5,117 nt of DNA from an uncultured Litorilinea sp. (GCA_946885925.1 CAMPHP010000316.1:1-5117), one strand, 5' to 3'. Shown: positions 1 to 5,117, counted from the first letter of the stretch. Numbers and translations: made by a program. The notes: generated from the sequence alone by a model not told the origin.

Positions 1-817
1 TCATTAATCCTGACATTCCGGGTGGAACCCACAATGGCAGTTCGATCAAAGGAATAACATTGTGGCTGGCGATAAATTCCGGCGACACCCATGTTAGCTC
101 GGAGGGTACTTCTGTTACTTGTTGGCATATTTCAAGCAATTGGCCGAGGGTTTGGCGCGTGGTAGGCCCGGTGGCGTTGTAATAACCGTCGAGTTCATTT
201 TCTGCTGCGTCGAGTGTCCAGGCCGCTAAGTCGCGTACATCAATATACTGGACAGGCACCAAAGGGCCTTCAGGCGCAAGAATTTCACCCCCGCGCTGGG
301 TCCGCACAGGCCAGTAGGTGAAACGGTCCGTTGGATCATGGGGACCAGCGATTAGACCAGGGCGGATGATAAGGCTGCGCGGGCCATAGATAGCCACGAC
401 CTCGTCTTCGCAGTGGGTCTTGAGCGCGCCGTAAGTTTCGTTGGTGACTTCAGCCTGGCTGGGATCATCGAGACGCAAGACAGGGGCGCTTTCGTCTTGA
501 TTGGGTGTGCTGAAATCTGCATAGACGGAAATGGTCGAGATAAAGACATAGCGTCCGACACTGGATGCCAGAAACTTGGCAGAGGCGGCGACGAACGTGG
601 GATGGTAGCCACTGGTGTCAATAACGGTATCCCACTGACGACCTGCCAAGGGAGCAAGTGAGTGCGTGCGATCGCCGTGTATCTTTTCCGCTTGAGGAAA
701 GAGATCCGGATTCGTTTTGCCACGATTAAAAAGGGTCACGGTATGGCCGCGCTCTAGCGCGATTTCGACCAAATGGCGACCCAGAAACGCAGTACCGCCG
801 AGGACTAAGATCTTCAT
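1..817 (-). CDS. NAD-dependent epimerase/dehydratase (atypical SDR), C-terminus cut by window edge
   Basis: The reading frame is open from the ATG at 817 to the left edge, giving 272 residues with no stop. It starts MKILVLGGTAFLGRHLVE, a Rossmann nucleotide-binding turn. The middle glycine of GxxGxxG is Ala10; relatives of this subfamily, as I recall them, often also lack Gly there. Strand beta-2 ends in FNRGKTNPDLFP (30-41), with Asn31-Arg32 suggesting NADP preference. VIDTSGY (65-71), YVFISTISVYA (90-100) and the catalytic pair Tyr129/Lys133 (YGALK) follow. RPGLIAGPHDPTDRFTYWP (152-170) and VQYIDVRDLAAW (189-200) are typical of epimerase-like SDRs. The last visible residues (ELPLWVPPG, 259-267) lie in the substrate-side domain. 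Full-length relatives run to roughly 320-340 residues, so about 50-70 are missing. GGAGA lies five bases upstream of the ATG. It is a soluble oxidoreductase or epimerase whose substrate cannot be named from sequence. Confidence 0.9.
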   Translation of the reverse strand, partial: MKILVLGGTAFLGRHLVEIALERGHTVTLFNRGKTNPDLFPQAEKIHGDRTHSLAPLAGRQWDTVIDTSGYHPTFVAASAKFLASSVGRYVFISTISVYADFSTPNQDESAPVLRLDDPSQAEVTNETYGALKTHCEDEVVAIYGPRSLIIRPGLIAGPHDPTDRFTYWPVRTQRGGEILAPEGPLVPVQYIDVRDLAAWTLDAAENELDGYYNATGPTTRQTLGQLLEICQQVTEVPSELTWVSPEFIASHNVIPLIELPLWVPPGMSGLM

Positions 818-838
818 ACATGTCTCCGATTTGATGAT

Positions 839-847
839 GTTATATCA
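839..847 (-). promoter_or_regulatory. Candidate extended -10 promoter for the epimerase gene
   Basis: On the minus strand the bases read TGATATAAC: an extended -10 (TG, one base, then TATAAC, five of six matches to TATAAT). No convincing -35 lies 16-18 bases upstream, which fits an extended -10 promoter. Transcription would begin near 832, giving a leader of about 15 bases that just holds the GGAGA ribosome binding site at 823-827 and the ATG at 817. This is a motif match only. Confidence 0.4.
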
Positions 848-924
848 GCAGGGCTTTGCGAACGGATCCCGCCATGCTGGTCTGTTGGGTCAAACTTGGG
901 CTGTGGAAATTGGAGGCAAATAAG

Positions 925-953
925 TTGACACCCCATACAGATTTGAGTAGTGT
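925..953 (+). promoter_or_regulatory. Candidate sigma-70 type promoter for the metallophosphoesterase-GNAT pair
   Basis: A perfect -35 hexamer TTGACA (925-930) is followed, after exactly 17 bases, by TAGTGT (948-953), which matches the -10 consensus at only three positions. Transcription would start near 960 and leave a leader of about 70 bases before the ATG at 1033. The position in the divergent intergenic region is right. The weak -10 keeps this tentative, or points to an activator-dependent promoter. Confidence 0.35.
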
Positions 954-1032
954 AGCACGAAGGCAAAATGATGTACGGATTGCTCCTAGGGGATATGTCT
1001 AGAGAGTAACAAGAGAGAGTAAGGTCGTAAGT

Positions 1033-1890
1033 ATGCGAATCGCTGTTCTGGCCGATATTCATAGCAATTTGCCCGCATTAGAGGCAGTACAGGCGGATTT
1101 ACATCTCGCTGCACCAGATATGGTGCTGGTGGGAGGAGATCAGGTGAACCGCTGCCCTTGGCCGAATGAAGTGCTAGATTTGATCGAGGTAGAGGGTTGG
1201 CCCATGATTGCTGGCAACCATGAACTGATGGTCGCCAGCCTCGATACTCCCGACCAACCCCCTGTCTTTAACCAGCGGCAGCGCTTTGCTGATTTGTGGT
1301 GGACAAGAGATCAGCTTAGGCCTGAACATCTAGCATCATTTCAGGAGCTGCCACTGGAGCGCCGCATTGAGGTTGCGGGTAGTCCGACTATTTTGTTATT
1401 GCACGGGCTGAAGAACAACCCCTTTGAGGGGATTGTGCCGGAGATGGACGATGCACAGATTCTCGCAAAGTTGGAGGGCATAGAGGAGCCGGTAGTTGTC
1501 ACCGCCCATACCCATTATCCACTGGCGCGTGCGGTTGATGGTAAGCAAGTGTTTAATCCTGGCAGTGTGGGAATGCCCTATAATGGTGACCCGCGAGCAC
1601 AATATTTACTGCTAGACAGTGATGGTGGCGGATGGCATCCGACCTTTCGCCGGGTGGAGTATGACCGCGGGTTGGTGCGCGAGGCATTTGACCGCCAGGG
1701 TTTGTTTACTGCCTACGGACCCTTAGGGCCGCTATATTGGCAGACAGTGGCAACAGGTGATCCGTGGGTCAGTGATTTTCAGGTATGGATGCGGGAGAAT
1801 CCTGTCTTCCATCAAGATGATCTCGAACATGCTGTTGAGGTCTATTTAAGTATACACGGGCCTGGGCGGTGGGCTTTTGCTCCTGTGTGA
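1033..1890 (+). CDS. Calcineurin-like metallophosphoesterase family protein
   Basis: The 285-residue protein carries the ordered metal-binding motifs of the small bacterial metallophosphoesterases (YfcE/MJ0936-like): Asp8-x-His10 in MRIAVLADIHSNLPALEAV, Gly35-Asp36, Gly61-Asn62-His63-Glu64, His124-Gly125, and the final His-x-His in TAHTH (His159, His161). NPGSVGMP (175-182) follows, as is usual. These residues build a dinuclear metal site that hydrolyses phosphomono- or phosphodiesters; the real substrate is unknown. After Asp36 the usual V/I-N-x-G-P stretch reads VNRCPWP, with Cys41 where relatives commonly have Gly. About 100 residues follow the core without a recognised domain. There is no signal peptide or membrane segment, so it should be cytosolic. 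AAGG lies eight bases before the ATG. The next gene starts 53 bases downstream on the same strand with no terminator between, so the two are probably cotranscribed. Confidence 0.93.
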   Translation: MRIAVLADIHSNLPALEAVQADLHLAAPDMVLVGGDQVNRCPWPNEVLDLIEVEGWPMIAGNHELMVASLDTPDQPPVFNQRQRFADLWWTRDQLRPEHLASFQELPLERRIEVAGSPTILLLHGLKNNPFEGIVPEMDDAQILAKLEGIEEPVVVTAHTHYPLARAVDGKQVFNPGSVGMPYNGDPRAQYLLLDSDGGGWHPTFRRVEYDRGLVREAFDRQGLFTAYGPLGPLYWQTVATGDPWVSDFQVWMRENPVFHQDDLEHAVEVYLSIHGPGRWAFAPV

Positions 1891-1943
1891 CTTGGAGCGT
1901 GCAGAATAAGGACGATTGAAAGCTCAATGAAAAGGGCAGGGGT

Positions 1944-2735
1944 ATGATCCGGCGGTTAGGGGAAGCAGATCGTGCGGCAGTAGTCGATCTTTTAGAAGAG
2001 GAACCACAGCTCAACCTGTATTTGCTGGGCAATCTTGAGTCTTCTGGTTTTGATCAGGAGTATTGCGAGTTCTGGGGAGATGTAACGGATGATCATGTAA
2101 CGGGGGTGATTAATCGTTACATGAGGGGGTGGAGTGTTTACGGGCGCGCGGAGGCAGATTGGGCTGGCTTTGGCGCATTAATTGATAGCCACCCGATCAC
2201 GGCAGAACGCTTGCAAGATAATCCGGGTGGCATACCCACGCTGTTGCCCTTTATCTTTAACTACAGGCCGAGGAGTATTGATGAAGAGACATTGATGGAA
2301 CTCCCCGTGGCAGGGCTTCGTTCGCGGACAGCACCGGCAGGGTTTATTGTGCGGCGGGCAACGCTTGACGATTTGGCAGGGCTGGTACGGCTTTATGCAG
2401 AGGCGGAAGATATGGCGCGCACGCCAGCACAGGTAGAACGCCCGTTGCGCGACCGGCGGGTCTGGATGGTGGAAAAGGATGGGGAGGTCGTCGCAGCCGC
2501 GTTAACCAATGCCGAAACGGATTCGCTGGCGATGATTGGCGGGGTCTATACCGCGCCTGCGTGGCGCGGATATGGACTTAGCCAAGCTGTTTGCAGCGCG
2601 CTCTGTGCTGAACTTATTGCCGCCGGTCGCCAACCTGCCCTCTATTGGCAGAACCCATCCGCAGGACACGTTTACACCAAGTTGGGCTTCCGTCCTATTG
2701 GTACGTGGCGCTCTGTGCGGCTTGTGCGAGTGTAG
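1944..2735 (+). CDS. Two-domain GNAT family N-acetyltransferase
   Basis: This 263-residue protein ends in a GNAT acetyltransferase domain from about residue 134. IVRRATLDDLAGLVRLY (135-151) opens the domain. MIGGVYTAPAWRGYGLSQAV (197-216) holds the acetyl-CoA pyrophosphate loop as Arg208-Gly-Tyr-Gly-Leu-Ser213, with Ser in the last position where Gly or Ala is usual. NPSAGHVYTKLGFRPIG (237-253) is the classic closing motif. The first 125 residues (LNLYLLGNLESSGFD at 23-37, INRYMRGWSVYG at 56-67, LQDNPGGIPTLLP at 90-102) look like a degenerate GNAT-like half that pairs with the catalytic half in this family. The acceptor is unknown and could be a small amine, an antibiotic or a protein N-terminus. 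AAGGG seven bases before the ATG supports the start. It is probably the second gene of an operon with the metallophosphoesterase. Confidence 0.88.
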   Translation: MIRRLGEADRAAVVDLLEEEPQLNLYLLGNLESSGFDQEYCEFWGDVTDDHVTGVINRYMRGWSVYGRAEADWAGFGALIDSHPITAERLQDNPGGIPTLLPFIFNYRPRSIDEETLMELPVAGLRSRTAPAGFIVRRATLDDLAGLVRLYAEAEDMARTPAQVERPLRDRRVWMVEKDGEVVAAALTNAETDSLAMIGGVYTAPAWRGYGLSQAVCSALCAELIAAGRQPALYWQNPSAGHVYTKLGFRPIGTWRSVRLVRV

Positions 2736-2761
2736 TGCGACCGGCGGCAGTTGTCGCGTTT

Positions 2762-2801
2762 GAGTCGTCTGTTGTGAAACCCTGAGACTCACGTCCGGTT
2801 T
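2762..2801 (+). other. Possible decayed group II intron domain V
   Basis: Bases 2762-2779 align without gaps to the 5' half of the 34-nt domain V hairpin as I recall it, including the GUGAAA loop, at 13 of 18 positions. Bases 2786-2801 match the 3' half (CACGT, CGGTT) at 12 of 16. A six-base insertion (2780-2785) separates the halves. The catalytic triad AGC reads AGT, and the upper helix no longer pairs, so it would be inactive. An overlapping dyad, TGAGTC (2761-2766) with GACTCA (2786-2791), offers another fold. No reverse transcriptase or other intron part is visible. It may be a scar of a lost retroelement or chance. Confidence 0.28.
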
Positions 2802-2814
2802 TGGTTGTACTCTC

Positions 2815-2843
2815 TGTTATACAAGTCTTTGTTATACAAGTCT
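2815..2843. repeat. Exact 14-base tandem duplication, period 15, in the convergent gap
   Basis: TGTTATACAAGTCT occurs at 2815-2828 and again at 2830-2843. A third, badly degraded copy may precede it at about 2800-2814 (7 of 15 identical). On the minus strand each copy contains TATAAC, a -10-like hexamer, but no paired -35 is seen and transcripts would run antisense into the acetyltransferase. The repeats lie between the convergent stops at 2735 and 2870. Replication slippage or an insertion scar are the simplest origins. Confidence 0.6.
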
Positions 2844-2869
2844 CATAGAAGATTTGGCTGGGCTGATGA

Positions 2870-3565
2870 TCATGCTGCTGAGGCAGGATGTGTCACAAAC
2901 CCGGCTTTGATTAATTGGTCGCGCAGAGCAGATCGTGCGCGACTTAGGCGGGATTTTACCGTGCCTAGAGGCAATCCAAGCATCTCAGAGGCTTCTGTGT
3001 AGTCATATCCATGTACGTCCACCAACAACACCACATCGCGATGCCAGTTTGGCAGTTGTTCGATTGCCTGGAGTAGGAACTGGAGGCTTTCCTGTTGAGT
3101 CACAAGCATTTCCGGGTTTTGTTGTTCGTCGGCACGTAGTTGTGGGAACTCTGCGCCCGATGGATCCGTTAGGTCTTCGAGACTGACAGTAGAACGGCGA
3201 CGCTGGCTGCGTAAATAGTCGTAGCAGGTATTGGTAACAATGCGTAGGAGCCATGAGCGAAAGTTGCCGTCTTGGAAACGGGGTAAGGCGCGGTGGACTT
3301 TGATCAAGGCATCTTGCACAGCATCAGCTGCGGCTTCTTCCGTACGCAGAATTTGTTGGGCCAGGCGTTGTGCCGCAGCTTGGTAATGACTGATTAGGTG
3401 ATTAAAAGCAAGGTCATCGCCGCCTTGTGCTGCTTGAATCAGGTCAGGCATCTCCATGACTGCTGTGCCGACTCCATTGTTTGCTTCGAGCCGCCAGTCG
3501 GCTGACGTTATTGCGTCGCCAGACCTACGGGACCTGTTACGCTGGAGCATAGTCGGTTCGTGCAT
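2870..3565 (-). CDS. ECF-family RNA polymerase sigma factor (sigma-70 group 4)
   Basis: The 231-residue protein has the two-domain build of extracytoplasmic-function sigma factors. Region 2 runs from about residue 40 to 125: LIQAAQGGDDLAFNHLISHY (42-61), the core-binding segment DAVQDALIKVHRALPRF (81-97), and the -10 recognition block NFRSWLLRIVTNTCYDYLRS (101-120) ending in basic QRRR. Region 4 covers about 152-220: LLQAIEQLPNWHRDVVLL (164-181), then the helix-turn-helix YTEASEMLGLPLGTVKSRLS (189-208) that reads the -35. About 38 residues precede region 2, rich in Arg and Asn and probably disordered. A shorter start at Met37 or Met39 lacks a well-placed ribosome site, while the first ATG has a strong one, so the long form is chosen. 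Such factors are normally held by an anti-sigma factor encoded just downstream. Here the gene ends against a convergent gene, so none is adjacent. The inducing signal cannot be deduced. Confidence 0.95.
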   Translation of the reverse strand: MHEPTMLQRNRSRRSGDAITSADWRLEANNGVGTAVMEMPDLIQAAQGGDDLAFNHLISHYQAAAQRLAQQILRTEEAAADAVQDALIKVHRALPRFQDGNFRSWLLRIVTNTCYDYLRSQRRRSTVSLEDLTDPSGAEFPQLRADEQQNPEMLVTQQESLQFLLQAIEQLPNWHRDVVLLVDVHGYDYTEASEMLGLPLGTVKSRLSRARSALRDQLIKAGFVTHPASAA

Positions 3566-3570
3566 ATATT

Positions 3571-3578
3571 TCCCCCTC
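3571..3578 (-). promoter_or_regulatory. Strong ribosome binding site that fixes the sigma factor start
   Basis: The minus strand reads GAGGGGGA, ending five bases before the ATG at 3565. Its purine-rich core and spacing favour the long form of the sigma factor over the internal ATGs at 3457 and 3451. Confidence 0.65.
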
Positions 3579-3651
3579 TTCGTGTCTAGGGATGTCTCTG
3601 GCGAGGTGCGCGCGGTAAGACATCACCCAGATTTTAGAAGGTGAAGCTTAA

Positions 3652-3680
3652 AATAGCCTGAGTTATCGCAGACAGTTTCC
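3652..3680 (-). promoter_or_regulatory. Possible ECF-type promoter of the sigma factor gene
   Basis: On the minus strand GGAAAC (3680-3675) is followed after 17 bases by GCTATT (3657-3652). GGAA(A)C resembles the -35 element of many ECF promoters, and such genes are often autoregulated. Transcription would start near 3645 and give a leader of about 80 bases. The -10 half overlaps a TATTTT that could also serve a housekeeping promoter. Evidence is motif likeness and position only. Confidence 0.22.
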
Positions 3681-3763
3681 AGACTCTTGACCTACGTGCG
3701 TGTGGATAGATGGAGGGAACTTTAGGACGTGGGGCAAACGTGGGAAAAGCATGGTGTTTATGG

Positions 3764-3791
3764 GCAAGCGTGCCCAACTGGGCACGCTTGC
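3764..3791. repeat. Perfect 12-bp inverted repeat with four-base loop
   Basis: GCAAGCGTGCCC (3764-3775) and GGGCACGCTTGC (3780-3791) are exact reverse complements around the loop AACT, forming a GC-rich stem. No T-run follows on either strand, so it is not a textbook intrinsic terminator, although it lies about 100 bases past the stop of the acetyltransferase and could end or stabilise that transcript. A partial copy of its left arm, GGGCAAACGTG (3732-3742), sits 30 bases to the left of GGGCAAGCGTG (3762-3772 region). An interspersed palindromic element or an operator are alternatives. Confidence 0.7.
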
Positions 3792-3893
3792 GGTCAGGTA
3801 TGCACTATTGCTAGAAAATTCGTAACTCTCCAGTCCTGCCGTAGACTCCTTCCGGGAAGGGGGACACCTGAATAGTCGCCATTTTTTGGGCCG

Positions 3894-4445
3894 CTACACG
3901 CCGAAGCGTCGTTCATAAATCTCCTCAAGCCCATCTTCTTCGTCTATCTGGGAGCCGATCTTGATGAAGCCGAGATGCGCGGCAATACGCAACGAGGGTT
4001 GATTCTGCGGGCTGATCGAAAGGATAAAGCGCGTCACCCCCTGTTGTTGCGCCCAAATCATCAGCGCCAGACTGGCTTCCGTTGCATACCCTTGGTGTCG
4101 AAATTGGGGAAAGACGGTATAGCCAAATTCGACGCCACCCGGCCCCAGCGGACGCACGGGTTCAGGCTCGGGTGCCATATGAAAGGCGATAGAACCCACC
4201 ATCGCTGGGGATGAGCGGAGCACCATCGCCCGCCCCAGCCAGGGCAAGAGCGCCGGGTTACGCCGTACTTGCGCCAGCCGCATGGGTATATACTGGGAGA
4301 TCGGCCAAAAGTCTGCGGGAACGGGTACGCCCAGCACTTGCGCAGCTTGCGCTTGATCGCCTCTTATCGCTGCTTCCCAGAACGCGGGCGTCATCAGGAT
4401 GAGATCAAGACGGTCAGATTGAATCAAATGAGCATTGTTGATCAT
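3894..4445 (-). CDS. GNAT acetyltransferase, RimJ/RimL type
   Basis: The 183-residue length is normal for the RimJ/RimL branch of the GNAT superfamily, which transfers acetyl from acetyl-CoA to protein N-termini or small amines. IQSDRLDLILMTP (8-20) is the usual opening strand. MVGSIAFHM (82-90) and VEFGYTVFPQFRHQGYATEA (105-124) form the core, with the acetyl-CoA loop Arg116-x-x-Gly119-x-Ala121 intact. FILSISPQNQPSLRIAAHLGF (140-160) carries the Asn148/Ser151 pattern typical of this branch. It is predicted to be soluble and cytosolic. AGGTG (4458-4454) lies eight bases before the ATG and supports the start. The gene shares strand with the FHA-winged helix gene 200 bases upstream, and a nested dyad stands just ahead of its ribosome site. 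It shows little resemblance to the two-domain GNAT at 1944-2735, so the two are not recent duplicates. The acceptor is unknown. Confidence 0.92.
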   Translation of the reverse strand: MINNAHLIQSDRLDLILMTPAFWEAAIRGDQAQAAQVLGVPVPADFWPISQYIPMRLAQVRRNPALLPWLGRAMVLRSSPAMVGSIAFHMAPEPEPVRPLGPGGVEFGYTVFPQFRHQGYATEASLALMIWAQQQGVTRFILSISPQNQPSLRIAAHLGFIKIGSQIDEEDGLEEIYERRFGV

Positions 4446-4469
4446 TACATTTTCACCTGATCGAGCCCG

Positions 4470-4502
4470 CCCTAGCCCTAGGCTAAAGCCACAAGGCTAG
4501 GG
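4470..4502. promoter_or_regulatory. Nested dyad in the leader of the RimJ/L-type gene
   Basis: CCCTAGCC (4470-4477) and GGCTAGGG (4495-4502) are exact inverted repeats with a 17-base interval. Inside lie two smaller dyads, AGCC-CTA-GGCT (4474-4484) and AGCC-ACAA-GGCT (4487-4498), so the arms can pair in mutually exclusive ways. On the minus strand the structure ends 12 bases before the AGGTG ribosome site of the acetyltransferase. No T-run follows, so it may be a leader structure or a paired operator; a weak terminator for the upstream gene is also possible. Confidence 0.5.
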
Positions 4503-4603
4503 TGAACACCAAGTTTGTCTTAGCTCTGCGGGCTGTGTCTCAGGCTGCTGGCATCTCTTACCGATTATGCTACCGCAGATGGCGGCGTTCCGGCCCAGCG
4601 TGA

Positions 4604-4648
4604 GATATACTCTACCTTACGATATATCCGGTGATATACCTCGCCTTA
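4604..4648. repeat. Imperfect 16-base direct repeat around a GATATATC palindrome
   Basis: GATATACTCTACCTTA (4604-4619) and GATATACCTCGCCTTA (4633-4648) agree at 12 of 16 positions and are offset by 29 bases. The perfect palindrome GATATATC (4621-4628) lies between them and shares the GATATA core. The right copy overlaps the TAA stop of the FHA-winged helix gene. Direct repeats of this sort can be binding sites of OmpR-type winged-helix proteins, so an operator for the neighbouring regulator acting on the downstream acetyltransferase gene is conceivable. This is inference. Confidence 0.45.
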
Positions 4649-5117
4649 TGGCAGAAGCATCTGATAGCCGTAGCCGCGAATGGTAGCGATGAAGCGCGGT
4701 TCGTCATTATTGCCGGGTTCGATGCGGCTGCGTAAGCGGCTGATCATGCGGTCAATGTTGGCATCATAGACATCTCCCTGCGCTTCAGGCCATACTGCGC
4801 CAGCAATTTCGTCTTTGCTGACCACGCGTCCCCGGCTCTGATAGAGAAACCAAAGCAGGTCAAACTGTTTGACACTCAACGGTGGATCGAGGATTTGACC
4901 ATCCACGTAAACTTGCCGCGTGGTAGGATCAACGCGCAATGTGGGTTCGCGCACCGCGATGAGGGATGGAGCGGTGACCGTGGCTGCGGGATCGTGAAAG
5001 CGAAAGCTTGTGGAGGCGAGAATTATCTCTGTGCCATCTTCAAGCCATGCGGCGCTTCCAGGGGGTAATTTTTGCCCATTCAGAATCACGCCGTTTTTGC
5101 TATTCAGATCGTATATC
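4646..5117 (-). CDS. FHA domain fused to OmpR-type winged-helix DNA-binding domain, N-terminus beyond window
   Basis: The frame is open from the right edge to TAA at 4646-4648, giving 156 visible residues. The first, IYDLNSKNGVILNGQKLPPG, is the diagnostic end of a forkhead-associated (FHA) domain: Ser6-Lys-Asn8-Gly9 and the later Asn13-Gly14 match the SxNGTxxNG pattern of phosphothreonine-binding FHA folds. LEDGTEIILASTSFRF (25-40) closes that domain. After a linker, residues about 59-154 form a Trans_reg_C winged helix: LSVKQFDLLWFLYQSRGRVV (80-99), the recognition helix DANIDRMISRLRSRIEP (118-134), and the wing RFIATIRGYGYQML (141-154). No receiver (phospho-Asp) domain is visible. This suggests a transcription factor governed by binding a phosphothreonine partner, perhaps a Ser/Thr kinase substrate, instead of by a histidine kinase. 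A GTG at 5089 could be taken for a start but would cut the FHA domain in half. Anything further N-terminal is unknown. Confidence 0.9.
   Translation of the reverse strand, partial: IYDLNSKNGVILNGQKLPPGSAAWLEDGTEIILASTSFRFHDPAATVTAPSLIAVREPTLRVDPTTRQVYVDGQILDPPLSVKQFDLLWFLYQSRGRVVSKDEIAGAVWPEAQGDVYDANIDRMISRLRSRIEPGNNDEPRFIATIRGYGYQMLLP

Larger units (their letters stand above)
3566..3893. other. Non-coding stretch between the sigma factor and the RimJ/L-type acetyltransferase
   Basis: These 328 bases carry no reading frame with protein-like composition. They hold the sigma factor leader (ribosome site at 3571-3578, possible promoter at 3652-3680), a perfect hairpin at 3764-3791, a shorter dyad CCTTCC/GGAAGG at 3848-3860, and a run of six T at about 3882-3887 just past the acetyltransferase stop. 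On the plus strand GGAACTT at 3716-3722, followed by CGTG at 3739-3742, resembles an ECF promoter that would transcribe the hairpin. The length suggests the sigma factor is transcribed separately from the upstream acetyltransferase. Confidence 0.6.

Noticed and set aside
352..723. A 123-codon minus-strand open frame inside the epimerase gene
   Set aside because: Its composition is low in acidic residues and shows no domain, while the overlapping frame from 817 gives a clear SDR protein; it is a shadow frame.
814..1062. Minus-strand frame across the divergent intergenic region
   Set aside because: It overlaps the starts of both flanking genes, has no ribosome site of note and no protein-like pattern.
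2737..2747. An 11-base word shared with 2449-2459 (GCGACCGGCGG)
   Set aside because: It is a short GC-rich word inside and just after the acetyltransferase gene, expected by chance and not flanking any element.
2805..3002. Plus-strand frame beginning MYSLLYKSLLYKS
   Set aside because: The peptide repeat is only the 15-base tandem duplication read in frame, and the rest is antisense to the sigma factor.
3687..3692. TTGACC on the plus strand as a -35 hexamer
   Set aside because: No -10 element lies 16-18 bases downstream and there is no plus-strand gene to serve.
3848..3860. CCTTCC/GGAAGG dyad as a terminator of the RimJ/L-type gene
   Set aside because: The arms are separated by one base, so only about four pairs can form, and no T-run follows on the minus strand.
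4564..4569. CATAAT on the minus strand as a -10 element for the RimJ/L-type gene
   Set aside because: The hexamer is good but the position 17 bases upstream reads GGAACG/CGGAAC, not a housekeeping -35, and no TG extension is present.
4646..5089. GTG at 5089 as the start of the winged-helix gene
   Set aside because: The frame is open past it to the window edge and encodes the diagnostic FHA segment DLNSKNG immediately upstream, so the GTG is an internal valine.

Overview
The window looks like ordinary bacterial chromosome of moderate GC, most likely from the phylum Chloroflexota. That is inferred from protein style: an SDR of the GGTxFLG type, a two-domain GNAT protein, an ECF sigma factor with no anti-sigma partner, and an FHA domain fused to an OmpR-type winged helix. 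No 16S or marker gene is present to prove it. No CRISPR array, tRNA, rRNA, transposase or phage gene is seen.

Layout from left to right. Bases 1-817 (minus) hold an NAD(P)-dependent epimerase/dehydratase cut by the left edge. A divergent intergenic region (818-1032) carries candidate promoters for both flanking genes. Two plus-strand genes 53 bases apart follow, probably one operon: a calcineurin-like metallophosphoesterase (1033-1890) and a two-domain GNAT acetyltransferase (1944-2735). The convergent gap 2736-2869 holds a patch resembling a decayed group II intron domain V and a 15-bp tandem duplication. The rest is read from the minus strand: an ECF sigma factor (2870-3565), a RimJ/RimL-type GNAT acetyltransferase (3894-4445), and the 3' part of an FHA plus winged-helix DNA-binding protein (4646 to the right edge). 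The gaps between these minus-strand genes (328 and 200 bases) contain a perfect 12-bp hairpin, a nested AGCC/GGCT dyad and an imperfect 16-bp direct repeat.

The genes do not form a recognisable pathway. The right half is weighted toward regulation, with a sigma factor and an FHA-type transcription factor. The left half holds stand-alone enzymes of unknown substrate. The most distinctive points are the FHA-to-winged-helix fusion, the structured non-coding DNA around it, and the possible retroelement scar at about 2762-2801. I see no strong evidence of a previously undescribed multi-gene system.
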